Shown here one piece after another: positions 35,842-47,333 of a stretch of DNA of 64,000 bases (position 1 is its first letter; each line of letters starts with the position of its first letter). The notes under the pieces were generated by a model, which did no database searches, was not told the DNA's origin, and saw only the letters and a program-made list of their open reading frames with translations. The translations under genes were made by a program, and so were the position numbers. The DNA comes from Coleophoma eucalyptorum. Its lineage: Eukaryota; Ascomycota; Leotiomycetes; Helotiales; Dermateaceae. Location: the NCBI GenBank assembly GCA_026120035.1, contig JALRME010000024.1:1-64000 (forward strand), read 5' to 3'.

Positions 35842-36526
35842 TATGCTTTTATACCGCAGACATCAGGTCATTGATGGTATGAGTACCCCGACTTTAGCTG
35901 GTAGATGTTGGATGACCAAGAAAGAGATGTGACGAGACATGGGTCAAGGTTGAAACTTGTAAGCACGAGAAATTGCCTCCATAATAAGAGGGATTCGTGC
36001 TCTACTTCTCCGGAATAGATATTCTGACAGCCAGTACTCTCCCGTCACAAGCCAGCAAGGTAGTGAAACTCACAACAGACAGGAGAAACCGGGCCGGCCG
36101 CCAACCACACGTGACCGGAACCGGTGAAGCTAAATTCCGTTGATTGCCGTCAGCCAATCATGGACTCACCGCAATTGATCCTAAGGGCAATCCACGGCGA
36201 CAATAGCCTCGTCCTTTGCCTCATGCCACTCTTTGAAAATTAAAGAACAAATGAAAACGAACCCAAATCGCATTTAAAAGAACCATGCCATCCCCACTCT
36301 TGCTCGCCCGATCGGCCGGTGCGCCCTTGGCGCGACCGACCTTGACAGGCGGCGCCTCTGCGCTCCTGGTGCAATGGGAGCGACCGACCATCTTATCTAG
36401 GAGGGGTGCTCACTTTCTTTAAGTCTTGTTGTCTCTTCCTACTTATCACACGGCAAGAAAACCTCTTCTTCTTAAAATATTTTCCTTAGAGCTTTCATTA
36501 CCAATCTATACCATTAAATTTCAAGC
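35842..36526. other. Intergenic with GC-rich promoter block
   Basis: Spacer before the aldolase-like gene. A GC-rich block near 36305-36390 contains the decamer gcgaccgacc twice (about 36335 and 36381) with a ggcggcgcc palindrome between. These could be regulatory sites for the gene at 36527, but no factor is implied by what I can see. Confidence 0.4.
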
Positions 36527-37724
36527 ATGGCACCTTCAGCACTCGATGCCCCAGTGGCTACCATCACTGAGAACTTCAAGTCGGTGGTCGCGAAACAACC
36601 AGAGACCCAGCATGTTCACGGTGCTGAGGATAAGTCTCCTCTAGAGGCTATCAGCCATGGCGATATTGTCCTTCCAGGTAAGGCATCTCGACTTCATCAA
36701 CTTCTTTTTAATTTAGTGATGGACTCGAATATGAGAGCGACACAATCATTGTTGTCTGTAGCCATGCATTGTGAAGCGAAGTCAATTTTTACCACTTGAT
36801 GATAATCGCTGTCAATCATAGACAAGACTTTGACCCGTTGCACAATTGCTTATGTCTTGACTACCTCATAAGCCTCTGAACTAGGAAAGAAAACTAAATT
36901 ATTTTACAGGAATTCCCACATTCGCAACTCATGCAGAGCACCGTGCTCATATCCTCGTTCACATTGCAGCAACCTTCCGTGACTTTGCACGCAAGGGCTT
37001 CTGCGAGGGCATGTCGGGACATATTTCCGTCCGAGACCCAGAGTTCCCTGACTACATCTGGATGAACCCATTGGGCAAGCACTATGGACTTATGAAGCCA
37101 ACTGACTTGTTATGTATTGATATTGAGACCGGCAAGATCGTTGGTGGTAACCGATCTCGCCCTGGTAACTCGGCAGGATATTTGATTCACAGCGAGGTTC
37201 ACAAGGCTCGCCCGGATGTCCATGCTGTCTGCCACGCTCATACCATGGCTGCCCGTGCTTGGTCTGCTTTTGCAACCGGCTTGGATATGCTCAACCAGGA
37301 TATCTGCTATTTGTATGGCGATGCTCTCGCAGTCCATGCTGATTATGGAGGAATCGTCTTCGCTGCAGAGGAGGGCCGTGCTATTGCCAAGTCTTTGGGC
37401 CCCAACGGAAAAGTTGCTATACTCCTTAACCACGGACTTTTGAGTGTTGGAAGCACTGTTGACGAGGCTGGTTTCTTATTTGGGTTGGCGGACCGCGGAT
37501 GTCAAATACAGCTACAGGTTGAGGCTGCAATGGCGGGCAACCCAAATCTCAAGAAGCACGTTGTTCCAGATGAGGAAGCCGAGTACAACTTCCGAATGGC
37601 TAGCGAGAAGAACGCATTGTATGCCGAGGCTCAGCCAGATCTGGACTATGAGATTGAGATGGCTGGTGGTCTCGAGGCCTTCAGCAAGGGCGCTGACGAG
37701 GTGAAGATTGATCACGGGTTGTAG
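36527..37724 (+). CDS. Class II aldolase/adducin-domain protein
   Basis: Exons 36527-36677 and 36910-37724 give 321 residues; the 232-base intron is longer than most here. The domain begins at [43 protein letters not shown], followed by [20 protein letters not shown] and [11 protein letters not shown], supplies the three metal-binding His residues of the class II aldolase fold. Members of this fungal subgroup are annotated as adducin-like or fuculose-phosphate-aldolase-like; the substrate is unknown. There is no signal peptide or peroxisomal tail, so a cytosolic site is likely. The gene lies divergent to nothing close and convergent to the PAP2 gene, only 151 bases away. Confidence 0.88.
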
Positions 37725-37875
37725 ATAGACACGAACGTGTATGAACTTCTGGGCAGATAAAATCACAGGCGAGGCGTTCATTCAATTTTAAGCTATGAAT
37801 TTACTTGGGATTCCCAAACCAAACTTCTTGTCACTATCAATATGCGTTGGTATACCACAAGAACATTTCTTGGTA

Positions 37876-39095
37876 CTATTCGAACTTCTCTTTGCCATGG
37901 TCCCACCAATCCCACACAGACAATTTCCTAGCCATTGGACTCATGTACGCCATCTCATATGGAAACTGTGTGTGCAAGGATATTGAGGGTAGCGGAATGT
38001 GGTTGTACCGGAAATCTAGCACTGCTGCGTAAGAAGATCTAAAAGCAAGTGTACCAAGAGTGACCCCCAACGCCATGCCAAATACAATATCATAAGCATG
38101 GTGCTGCTGAATGATAATCAGCGCTAACCTGTACATGATTTACGTTTTCTTTTCTTCTTACATGGGATATTAGCATAGACCCGGAAATGAGAGATGCACA
38201 GAGCAAGGGTAGTATCGTGACGATGTAGGACCAAAAGTCGGCCCCATAATCTGCAAAGGGTTTCAACTTTGCGTTTAAGTATAGGGCTATAAAGAGTGCC
38301 ACAGCGAACGAGTTTGCTGTGTGGCCGCTTGGGAAGCTTTGAAGTCTTCACACCTCTTCATCAGTTGAGAGTGATGTAAAATTTGATAGCAAAGACTTTG
38401 CCTTGCTCAAGAAAAGACTTACGCTATATTAAGATCGCTCTTGTTGCCAGTACATGCAGTTATGTCGAAGAACAACATTCGTTGATCTACAGCGAACTTG
38501 AGAATGTCCAGATCAGGTTGACAGACTTCAACAAAATAAGGACGAGCTCCTCCCATGAACTGTTTGAGAAGGACCTGAACGAACGTGCTAGAATAAATGT
38601 TCGTCAACAGATGTTGCAGAGTATGCTTTTCTGCAGACTAGGTTTTGCCGACAGGTTTACTTACGTAGCAACGACGGCCTTTAAGATTCCAACCGTCCCA
38701 GCGTGGAAATCCCACATGCTCTTCAGCTTGATCTGGAACATCGAGATGACTGCGATGGGACCAAGTATGACGATGAAAGCGCAAGCCCATGTTGGTAGGA
38801 GCTCTGGTTTTCGAGGAAAGCTCAATTCAGCAGGGAGTCCAAAGTCTGAAAGCGCCAAGGGAGATAATCGAAACGGGAGCACTGGAGGTCGCATGGGTAT
38901 AAGCCGTTGGTCTAGGAAGAAGATTGGCATATAGAGGATTGGGAGGATACAAGCCGCCACAATCCCGATGCAGGCAAAGTCAACCCAAACTGTCTTCCAG
39001 TATGAGAGCTTGGTTGGCTTCGTCAGTTCTGGTTGGTAGTTGTCCGGAGCTACATCTTGAGCTTCACCCAGCGCTGAATGTGTTTTCGCAGCCAT
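37876..39095 (-). CDS. PAP2-superfamily lipid phosphate phosphatase
   Basis: Exons 39095-38665, 38587-38423, 38336-38181 and 38128-37876 give 334 residues with consistent phases. Motif 1 is K152-QFMGGA-RP160, motif 2 is FPSGH at 200-204 and motif 3 contains HHAYD at 260-264, so the phosphatase site is complete. Several hydrophobic helices surround them (VDFACIGIVAACILPILYM, WACAFIVILGPIAVISMF). The family dephosphorylates phosphatidic acid, diacylglycerol pyrophosphate or related lipids in membranes. The third intron (38180-38129) uses the weak donor GTCTAT; a stronger-looking GTAAGA lies 19 bases further in but would leave a 33-base intron and a frameshift. The choice restores LISG-LALIIIQQ and the expected motif spacing. 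The first ATG (MAAKTHS) is used. Confidence 0.82.
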
Positions 39096-39848
39096 ATATG
39101 ACTGAGGGCCTACAGGTTCCAATATATATGGCGACAGTGGTGCTATGGAAGAGGGTTTATAGGAGAAAGTGCCTTATTTTATCAAGAAAAATAATAAAGA
39201 TTTCGACATCGTGGATATGGTCGCCAAATATTGGTAACGCTGGTCTAAAATAGAAAGAGCCACTGAGCCTTTAAACTCAAACTGGAATGTTGCATTCTAA
39301 TCCCATGAGAATCTGTTGTAGTACAAATAGCACTAAATAATAGCTACCCTACACTGAAGGAGCAATAGATTTTCAAGTAGCTAACTGTCACAAGATTTCA
39401 CGTCCAGCCTGAGTTGTGATATGCTCTGTTGCCCCAGTCAATTTAGGTTCTACATCAAGAATGCTATTTGAATAACGGAGATTGAAGAAATCTGAGACGA
39501 AGAAGAAGAAAAAAGAGGGGAAAGGTGAAGACAAAGAGGGACAAGATGTAAAGTTGAGCCTTCTGATATCAAGAAGTATTTACAACCCTTACGTAAAGCA
39601 GTAGCCATCGAAGAGTCCGATACAGCAGCTCAAAACAATACGAGTACGAAACAAGATCCCTGCAAATGTCCATCGGACAGCCCGTGAGAGCAACGCACTC
39701 AATTCTCTATTGTACTGCATCCAAGGACTCAACTTCCCAAACAAGACAAACTCTCACAAGATCAAATCACCATCTGAAGCTTCTTCTGCCGTCCAATCGG
39801 ACTTGAATCGCGCCCACTTGCGGCCCTGGTACAGCAATTGCCGATCTC
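39096..39848. other. Divergent promoter spacer
   Basis: Divergent region between the PAP2 gene and the aminotransferase. It includes an A/G-rich tract near 39485-39550. No gene or RNA recognised. Confidence 0.5.
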
Positions 39849-41375
39849 ATGCGATTCGTTCCCCGTCTTTTTGTGTCGATGCCCGCCTCCCCTTCCTCTC
39901 GACTGTCTGTCGTGACTAGACATCTTAATCCTGTCCATAACATCCCTCTCAATACACCTTACTCTATTGACAGGCTTTCCGCTGAAGATTCCATATCACC
40001 TCAACACGTGCGAAGATCAAGCAGCACTTCACAGAACCCCTCCAAGATGTCCAGCCAACCGAGTCACCCCGCATTGCTCATTCCGGGCCCTATTGAGTTC
40101 GATGATGCTGTCCTTCAGGCTATGAGCCACTACAGGTACCTTGCTCTACGCCTGTGTATATTCAATGCGTGTATTGCAGCCAATGCTAACAGTTTCATCT
40201 TCGCAGTGAGAGTCATGTCGGCGCCCCATTCGTGAATACCTTCGGCGAAACCCTCTCCATGCTGAGGAAGCTCTTTCAATCGACTGACCCAGCAGCACAA
40301 CCCTTGGTTATTTCTGGTTCTGGTACTCTCGGTTGGGACTTGGTAGCTGCAAATCTTGCAGAGCCTGGCGATGACGTCTTGGTACTACACACTGGTTACT
40401 TCGCAGATTCGTTTGCGGATTGTTTCGAGACCTATGGCGTTAAAGCAACCCAATTGAAGGCGCCAATTGGCTCAAGACCACAACTTCCAGAGATCGAGGC
40501 AGCTTTGAAGGAAAAGAAGTACAAGCTGTTGACTGTGACTCACGTCGATACTTCCACTGGCGTTCTTAGCGAGCTGAAGGCTCTCTCTGAGCTGGTTCAC
40601 AAGGTATCTCCGGAGACCTTGGTCATTGTAGATGGTGTATGCAGTGTTGGCTGTGAAGAAATCGAGTTCGACAAGTGGAACCTCGACGGTGTGATTACTG
40701 CTAGTCAAAAGGCGATTGGATGCCCCGCTGGGCTTTCAATCTCTATGTACAGCGGCCGAGCTATTGAGACGTTCAAGAACCGCAAGTCACCACCAGGGTC
40801 GTACTTTGCATCCTTCAAAAACTGGTTACCTAGTAAGTTCGACGCCAAAGGGTTTAGGAATTGGTACTGATGGTATTTAACAGTTATGCAAAACTATGAG
40901 GCCAAGAAGCCATCATACTTTGCTACCCCGTCACCTCAGCTCATTCACGCACTTCACACCTCATTAACTCAAATTCTGTCTAAACCTCTCTCTGAGCGGT
41001 TTGCAGCACACCGAGCAACTTCTCAGAAAATTAAGAGCGCCGTGGCTGCACTAGGACTGAAGCAACTTGCCCCAAACCCTGCTGATCAGGCCAACGGCAT
41101 GACAGCTATTTACCTCCCTGAAAAGGTGAAGGTTCCAGAACTGATGCCCGCTCTGATGCAGAAGGGTGTCGTCTTTGCTGGTGGCTTGCACAAGGAAATC
41201 GCTACCAAATACTTCAGGTTTGGACACATGGGTGTTAGTGTTGTAAGTTGAATGATTGATCTTTTTGTAGTGTTTACTAATAACGATATAGACTGACCCC
41301 AACCGCAATGACATTGACCGTGCCCTGAATGCACTGGAAACTAGCCTTTCGGATTTAGGATATCAGAAGGCATAA
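39849..41375 (+). CDS. Alanine-glyoxylate aminotransferase with alternative N-terminal presequence
   Basis: Exons 39849-40135, 40207-40832, 40884-41242 and 41292-41375 keep phase and encode 451 residues from the first ATG or 385 from the ATG at 40047. The core starts right after the second ATG (PALLIPGPIEFDDAV). SGSGTLGWDLVAANL, THVDTSTGVLS, IVDGVCSVGCEEI and TASQKAIGCPAG follow, the last with the PLP-binding Lys. It converts glyoxylate and alanine to glycine and pyruvate, detoxifying glyoxylate and making glycine. The 66 residues between the ATGs are Arg/Ser-rich and poor in acidic residues (MRFVPRLFVSMPASPSSRL), as in mitochondrial presequences. The C-terminus (YQKA) is not a peroxisomal signal. 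Two start sites could give mitochondrial and cytosolic forms; which is used is unknown. Confidence 0.9.
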
Positions 41376-42329
41376 AGCAAGTCTGGTATCAGATTTTGGA
41401 TAGAGAAAAGCAAATAAAAGAACCAGTTACCTTTGCAAAACTTAAATATCTAAAATTGCAGATATTCTAAACCATCGTCTTTCCCCTGCTTTTTTTTCAT
41501 GAACATATTTGAGAGGTTGTACCTTAAACAGGACAAATAGAAATTGAACCGATATCTTCCAAGCTTAAATAGGGGCTATCGAGTTTCAAGAGAAGACTAT
41601 AAAAGCTACTTAAGCTGCTGAAGCTGAAGACGAAGTAAGAACACGGTCTAAACCATATTAACCACAAATGCTCTGCAATCTCCTTTGATAGAAAGAAATG
41701 TTGGAAATTGTCTTATATTACATCGGAAGGGCAAAAGTCGTTGACATGAAAAACTTATGTAGATAGCAGCACATTAGAAGGAAAAGGACTCGGGCACAAA
41801 ATAAGAGCGTGAGGAGAAGGCTCCGTAATGTTACTTAGTTTATATGAACCTCTCCCCCCAAAGCAGGCAGAAGGGTTTAGAAGTTGATCGCAGAACAGTA
41901 AGAATTATGCTTTATATCCAACATTTATCATCGTTTGAAAGCTGATATAAAATTTTATATAATACAGTATAAAGCTTCATATCCTCCGACAGGCAAACAA
42001 AACTGTGCTCAAACTGTGCTCATTTGAGGCTGAACTCAATTTCAAAGACCATTGTTGTCGAGCATCCTGCAGAAAGTCAAAGCATTCCGTCAGAAGCGGC
42101 CAACACACGTGATTTGCATCACTTAGCGCGACTACCTAGGCGGGGCAGATTGAGAGAGAGCCTCCAACTGCCTACTCCTACAACTCAACCGCGAACCACT
42201 TCCCTAACCACGTCACCGCCATCTTGACAAAACTTCCTACTCCAGCGCAAGCTGTGTAAATCTACAAATCGATTTCGGAAGTATCTGCCGCTGAAAAGAG
42301 GGAAAAGTGCTGGAGTTCAGACCGCGACG
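41376..42329. other. Intergenic, AT-rich, no gene seen
   Basis: Spacer between the aminotransferase stop and the exportin start. It is AT-rich from 41380 to 42000 and becomes GC-richer toward the exportin promoter. No supported gene or repeat. Confidence 0.55.
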
Positions 42330-45300
42330 ATGGCTCCTCCAACCATTGAAGAGCTTGACGCGACGGTCCGCACATTCTACGAGGGCCGAGGTGAAGTGGT
42401 AAGTACAATATCTGCCGCACAAATAGTTTCCTGGTCTTCTATACTAGCAAATATACTGACGTGTTGAATCATAGCAAAAGCAAGCCCAGGCCACTCTCAA
42501 CCAGGTACGAACAGCATTTGCGCCTCTGATGAGTTCTTCCTCACGCCACATACTAACCACGACTACAGTTCAAAGAAGACCCGGACGCTTGGCTTCTTGT
42601 CGATAAGATCCTTCAAGATGCTACATATCCGCAGACCAAATGTTAGTCTGATCTCGAATCAAAAAGATTTTGCAGGTGCTGACAAATGATAGATTTGGGT
42701 TTGCAGGTACTCGATAATGTGATCTCGACACGATGGAAGGTTTTGCCTCGGGAACAGTGTCAGGGTGCGTAATACCCCATGGATGATCTGCTGTAGAGCT
42801 AATAAGGAGCAGGAATTCGAAACTTCGTGGTCAACTTCATTATCCAATGTTCAGGCTCCGAAGAATCCCTGAAGGCGCAGAGAACATTGCTGAACAAGCT
42901 GAATCTTGTACTTGTGTCTATCCTCAAGCAAGAGTGGCCTCACAACTGGCCCACCTTCATCAACGAAATAATTTCCTCTTGCCACACAAGTTTGTCGATA
43001 TGCGAGAACAACATGTCTATTCTGCGGCTGCTATCCGAAGAGGTATTTGACTACTCGGCCGATCAAATGACCTCGACAAAAACCAAGAACTTGAAGAACA
43101 CGATGTGTGCCGAGTTCTCTTCTATCTTCCAGCTCTGCAGTGAAGTATTGAATAGTGCAACCCAACCCAGCCTCATCAAAGCAACCCTTGAAACTCTTCT
43201 CCGCTTCTTCAACTGGATTCCTCTTGGGTACATTTTCGAGACACCAATCATCGATACCTTGCGAACACGATTCCTAGAAATGCCCGAGTTCAGAAATGTT
43301 ACCTTGAAATGTCTTACTGAGATTGGTGGTTTGCAAACTGGCCAGCAGAATGTCTACGATGAGAAGCTAGTCCAAATGTTCACAGAGGTTCTGACCACAA
43401 TCTCCAACATTATTCCCTTAACTCTAGATCTCAAGTCAACGTACGCCTCCAGTAATTCAAAAGATCAAGAGTTTATCCAAAACTTAGCGTTGTTTCTCTG
43501 CAACTTTTTTGGCGTTCACCTTCCCGTAAGTCTTCCATCAATATTATATTGTACATGGCTTGTACTAATACTGATATAGCTCATCGAAAACCTCCCAAAC
43601 CGAGACTTTCTCACCCATGCCCACTTCTACCTCATCCGTATCTCTCAAATTGATGACCGTGAAATCTTCAAGATATGTCTCGAATACTGGACCAAGCTTG
43701 TACAGGACTTATACGAGGAGATGCAGTCGCTTCCAATCACTGACAGCAATCCCTTAATCAACATGGGAGTTGGCGGCCTCTCTAATGCTGGAGCCCCGAA
43801 CCCAAATATGTTGGCAAACTACCCTCTTCGAAAGCACAAATATAATGAGGTTTTGTCAAATCTCAGAGTCGTGATGATTGAGAAGATGGTCCGTCCCGAG
43901 GAAGTGTTGATCGTTGAGAACGAGGAAGGCGAAATTGTCAGAGAGTTTGTTAAAGAGAGTGATACTATCCAACTCTACAAGACGACCAGAGAATGCTTAG
44001 TATACCTCACCCACTTGGACGTCGTGGATACAGAAAACATTATGACAGATAAATTGGCTCGCCAAGTTGATGGTAGCGAATGGTCATGGGCCAACTGCAA
44101 CACTTTATGCTGGGCTATCGGATCCATTTCCCTTGCCATGAATGAAGAGACCGAGAAACGTTTCCTTGTCACTGTTATCAAGGACCTCCTTGGGTTGACT
44201 GAGATGAAGCGTGGCAAAGACAACAAGGCGGTTGTGGCAAGTAACATCATGTATATCGTTGGTCAGTATCCACGATTTTTGAAGGCGCACTGGAAGTTCT
44301 TGAAGACCGTCGTCAACAAGCTATTTGAGTTCATGCACGAGTCCCACGAGGGTGTTCAAGACATGGCCTGTGATACTTTCATCAAGATTGCTCGACAGTG
44401 CAAACGACACTTCGTTGCTCTTCAACCCGGCGAAACAGAACCATTTATTGAGGAGATTGTCAAGACAATGCGCAAGATCACTTGTGACTTGTCACCACAG
44501 CAAGTACACACTTTCTACGAAGCCTGCGGTTACATGATTGCAGCCCAGCCACAGAAGAATGCTCAAGAAAGACTCATTGCCGAGTTGATGTCCTACCCTA
44601 ATGCTGCTTGGGACGCTATTATCCAGCAAGCAGGTGCAAATCCCTCTATTCTGCAAGACGCCGACACTATCAAGGTCATTGGAAATGTCATGAAAACAAA
44701 CGTCTCGGCTTGCTCCTCAATTGGAAGTTATTTCTATCCTCAGATTGGCCGCATTTACTTGGACATGCTTTCCATGTACCGGGCAACCAGCCAAATGATT
44801 TCAGAGGCAGTAGCGCGAGATGGTAAGTCTAATCGAATCTCATTCACACATGCTTTACTAACCAGGTTTAGGCGAAATTGCGACCAAGATGCCCAAGGTC
44901 CGAGGACTTCGAACAATTAAGAAAGAGATCTTGAAGCTTATTGAGACATATGTTGAGAAGGCTGATGATCTGGAGATGGTTCGCACGAATATTGTGCCAG
45001 CACTTCTGGACGCTGTGCTGGTAGACTACAACCGTAATGTGCCCAACGCGAGAGACGCCGAGGTCCTTAAGGTTATGTCAACAATCATAACCAAGTTATC
45101 TGTACGTTGGACCCCATACCGCTCTAAATACTCTGTGGTGCTTACCCTATTCTTTCCCACCAATTCTGTGATGCATGCTGGGATGAAGCTCTGCTGACAT
45201 ACTTTTAAAGAGCCTTATGGAAGATCAAGTACCAACTATTATGCAAAACGTTTTCGAATGTACGCTCGAGATGATTAATAAAGATTTCTCTGAGTTTCCT

Positions 45301-46117
45301 GAGCACCGTGTTGAGTTTTTTACTCTTCTTCGTGCTATCAACCTCCACTGCTTCCCTGGTAAGTTGGCAAAATCCTTTCTACATGCAATTGCTAATCCCA
45401 CGAAAGCATTGCTCAAGCTAGACAACCGACAATTCAAGTTCGTTATCGATTCTTGCATGTGGGCAAGCAAGCACGACAATCGCGAGGTTGAATATGCTGG
45501 CCTGAACATGTGCATCGAATTGGTATCGAACATTGCCGACACTGATGCCCAAACGTCCAACGCATTCTTCCAGCAATTTTTCATCCCGATCACTCAGGAT
45601 GTTTTCTTCGTGCTCACAGATACCGACCACAAGGCAGGCTTCAAGTCACAGGCTCTATTGCTCTCTCGCCTGTTTTATTTCGTTCAACCCGCAGATGGTA
45701 CCACACCGAAGATCCAAGGACCCATCTACACCCCAGATCAAGCAGCAGCAGGAATGAGCAATAAGGACTTCCTCGGTACCTTCGTTGCGAACCTTCTCCA
45801 GAACGCTTTCCCCAATCTCACACCGTAAGTACTTAACCTTATTTCTCTGCCAGTTTCTTACCAGCGTGCACAGTATCCAAATCAAGACTTTCGTCCAAGG
45901 ATTGTTCGAACTGAACAGCCACACCGACCGCTTTAAGCTCAACCTCCGTGACTTCCTCATTCAATTAAAGGAGTTCTCAGGAGACAATGCAGAGCTTTAC
46001 GCTGATGAGAAGGAACAGCAAGAGAAAGATGCCAAGGCGGCTGAGAGAGAGCGTCTCTCCAAGATCAGTGGTCTTCTCAAGCCTTCCGAGCTTGCGGAGG
46101 ATGATGATGAGTTGTGA
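42330..46117 (+). CDS. CRM1: Exportin-1 (Crm1) nuclear export receptor
   Basis: Nine exons (42330-42398, 42475-42504, 42569-42641, 42693-42764, 42813-43525, 43580-44822, 44872-45101, 45211-45824, 45874-46117) join without phase conflict to about 1095 residues. The exportin N-terminal importin-beta domain is followed by HEAT repeats. The cargo-groove region ([54 protein letters not shown]) is very close to animal Crm1. The protein carries leucine-rich export-signal cargo out of the nucleus with RanGTP. The residue equivalent to human Cys528, the leptomycin B target, is Thr in [10 protein letters not shown]. The second exon is only 30 bases. The C-terminus is acidic ([10 protein letters not shown]), as in other Crm1 proteins. 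Confidence 0.97.
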
Positions 46118-46957
46118 CTCGAAGAGGAGTTACGACTCGACCACGCAACGGTCGAAGCACAGGACATGCCCATTGCCACAAAGAGTCTTCAGGACAGCAA
46201 ATTCGATGGCTGGGATATGTATGGCCTGTAATTCGGCTACGCAAAACCCGCAGTGAAAACTGCAGCCACTTACCGAGGACCCGGCCTCTTCTCTTTTTCT
46301 GATGATATCACGTTGGCGGGAACGTATTCTCTTAGCTGGGGGAGTTCTTTGCACGTATCCGGTTGATATTGTCTGTCGTCAAAAGTTGTTTCCTGTTTAG
46401 AGTTAGTTCTCCAATATATCGCGTGTCGATACATTATATCTGGAGCAGAGCAATTCTTCTTGATGCCTTTCCTTCGGTTTATGGACGGGCGTGGGGATGA
46501 TGGAGGAGGAATCCAATATGGGGAATGAGAAACGACAGGCGAGGGCCTCTTTGTGTACCTAGACAGCCACAGAAACAGACCATTGCGACATGGAATAAAG
46601 ATCCATGCATTCTGACGTTACATCCGGTGGAATGCGTGCAGTGGCAAGGTAGAAAGTAATATGCTGAAATAATGATAGACGACACACGTGCTCTGTTGCC
46701 CGGCTGGTCGGTGATGTGGCGACAAATAGTCGGCCTGAAGGCTGCAGCCGACGCAGACTATAGCGGGTTAGGTAGGTGCGCAGGTGGTACCAAGGTACGC
46801 GGGGCTGAGTGCCAGTGAGTGCCTCCAGACGCCAGCAGCGAATCATGGGCAAGAAGGTCCCAACGTGCTTTCTAACGCCCAGCCTTGCGCTTGAAGGCAA
46901 GGAAGGGAAGTCATGTACGAAGGGGGCTATCCATCCATACAGCGCAAGAAAGGTACT

Positions 46958-46980
46958 GAACCGGCGCTGAACCGGCGCTG
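46958..46980. repeat. Tandem 11-mer duplication
   Basis: The unit gaaccggcgct occurs twice head to tail. It lies in noncoding sequence about 350 bases before the esterase start. Confidence 0.7.
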
Positions 46981-47203
46981 TCCTGACTCTCCAGTCCATC
47001 CTGACTACACTGACGATACTCACTTCCACTGCTCAGGCGGTCCCTGGCATGTCACTGCATTGGGGCACAGTGTTGCCTGATTGGACCCGGAGAAATAGCC
47101 TTCGTCTACTATTGCTGAAGCCCACTGCCCAATGCCCTTCTAGAACCCCACTCACTCTGCAGTCCTGTAGCGACGGGACATGGTAGAAGCATAGCATAGG
47201 TAC

Positions 47204-47226
47204 CATACCATACCATACCATACCAT
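47204..47226. repeat. Pentanucleotide (ccata) tandem repeat
   Basis: About four to five copies of the unit ccata lie just upstream of the TATA-like sequence of the esterase gene. The position inside a probable core promoter could make expression length-dependent, but that is speculation. Confidence 0.75.
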
Positions 47227-47260
47227 CGCATGATCACCGTCTCTCCTCCGATCCCAGCTG

Positions 47261-47267
47261 TATTTAA
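47261..47267 (+). promoter_or_regulatory. TATA-like element of esterase gene
   Basis: The sequence tatttaa lies 73 bases upstream of the ATG at 47334 within a short leader. It is the only TATA-like site near the start. Confidence 0.45.
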
Positions 47268-47333
47268 GATGACCCCAGATCCTCTCGATTTTATGTCCTG
47301 CATTCTTACCATCCCATCTATCCAGCAAGCAAG

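Larger units (their letters stand above)
46118..47333. other. Intergenic with short tandem repeats
   Basis: Spacer between Crm1 and the esterase gene. It holds a direct repeat of gaaccggcgct around 46958-46980 and a pentanucleotide ccata array near 47204-47226. No supported gene. Confidence 0.5.

Noticed and set aside
38128..38160. 33-base intron with GTAAGA donor in the PAP2 gene
   Set aside because: Too short for this genome and puts the third catalytic motif out of frame; the upstream GTCTAT donor solves both problems.
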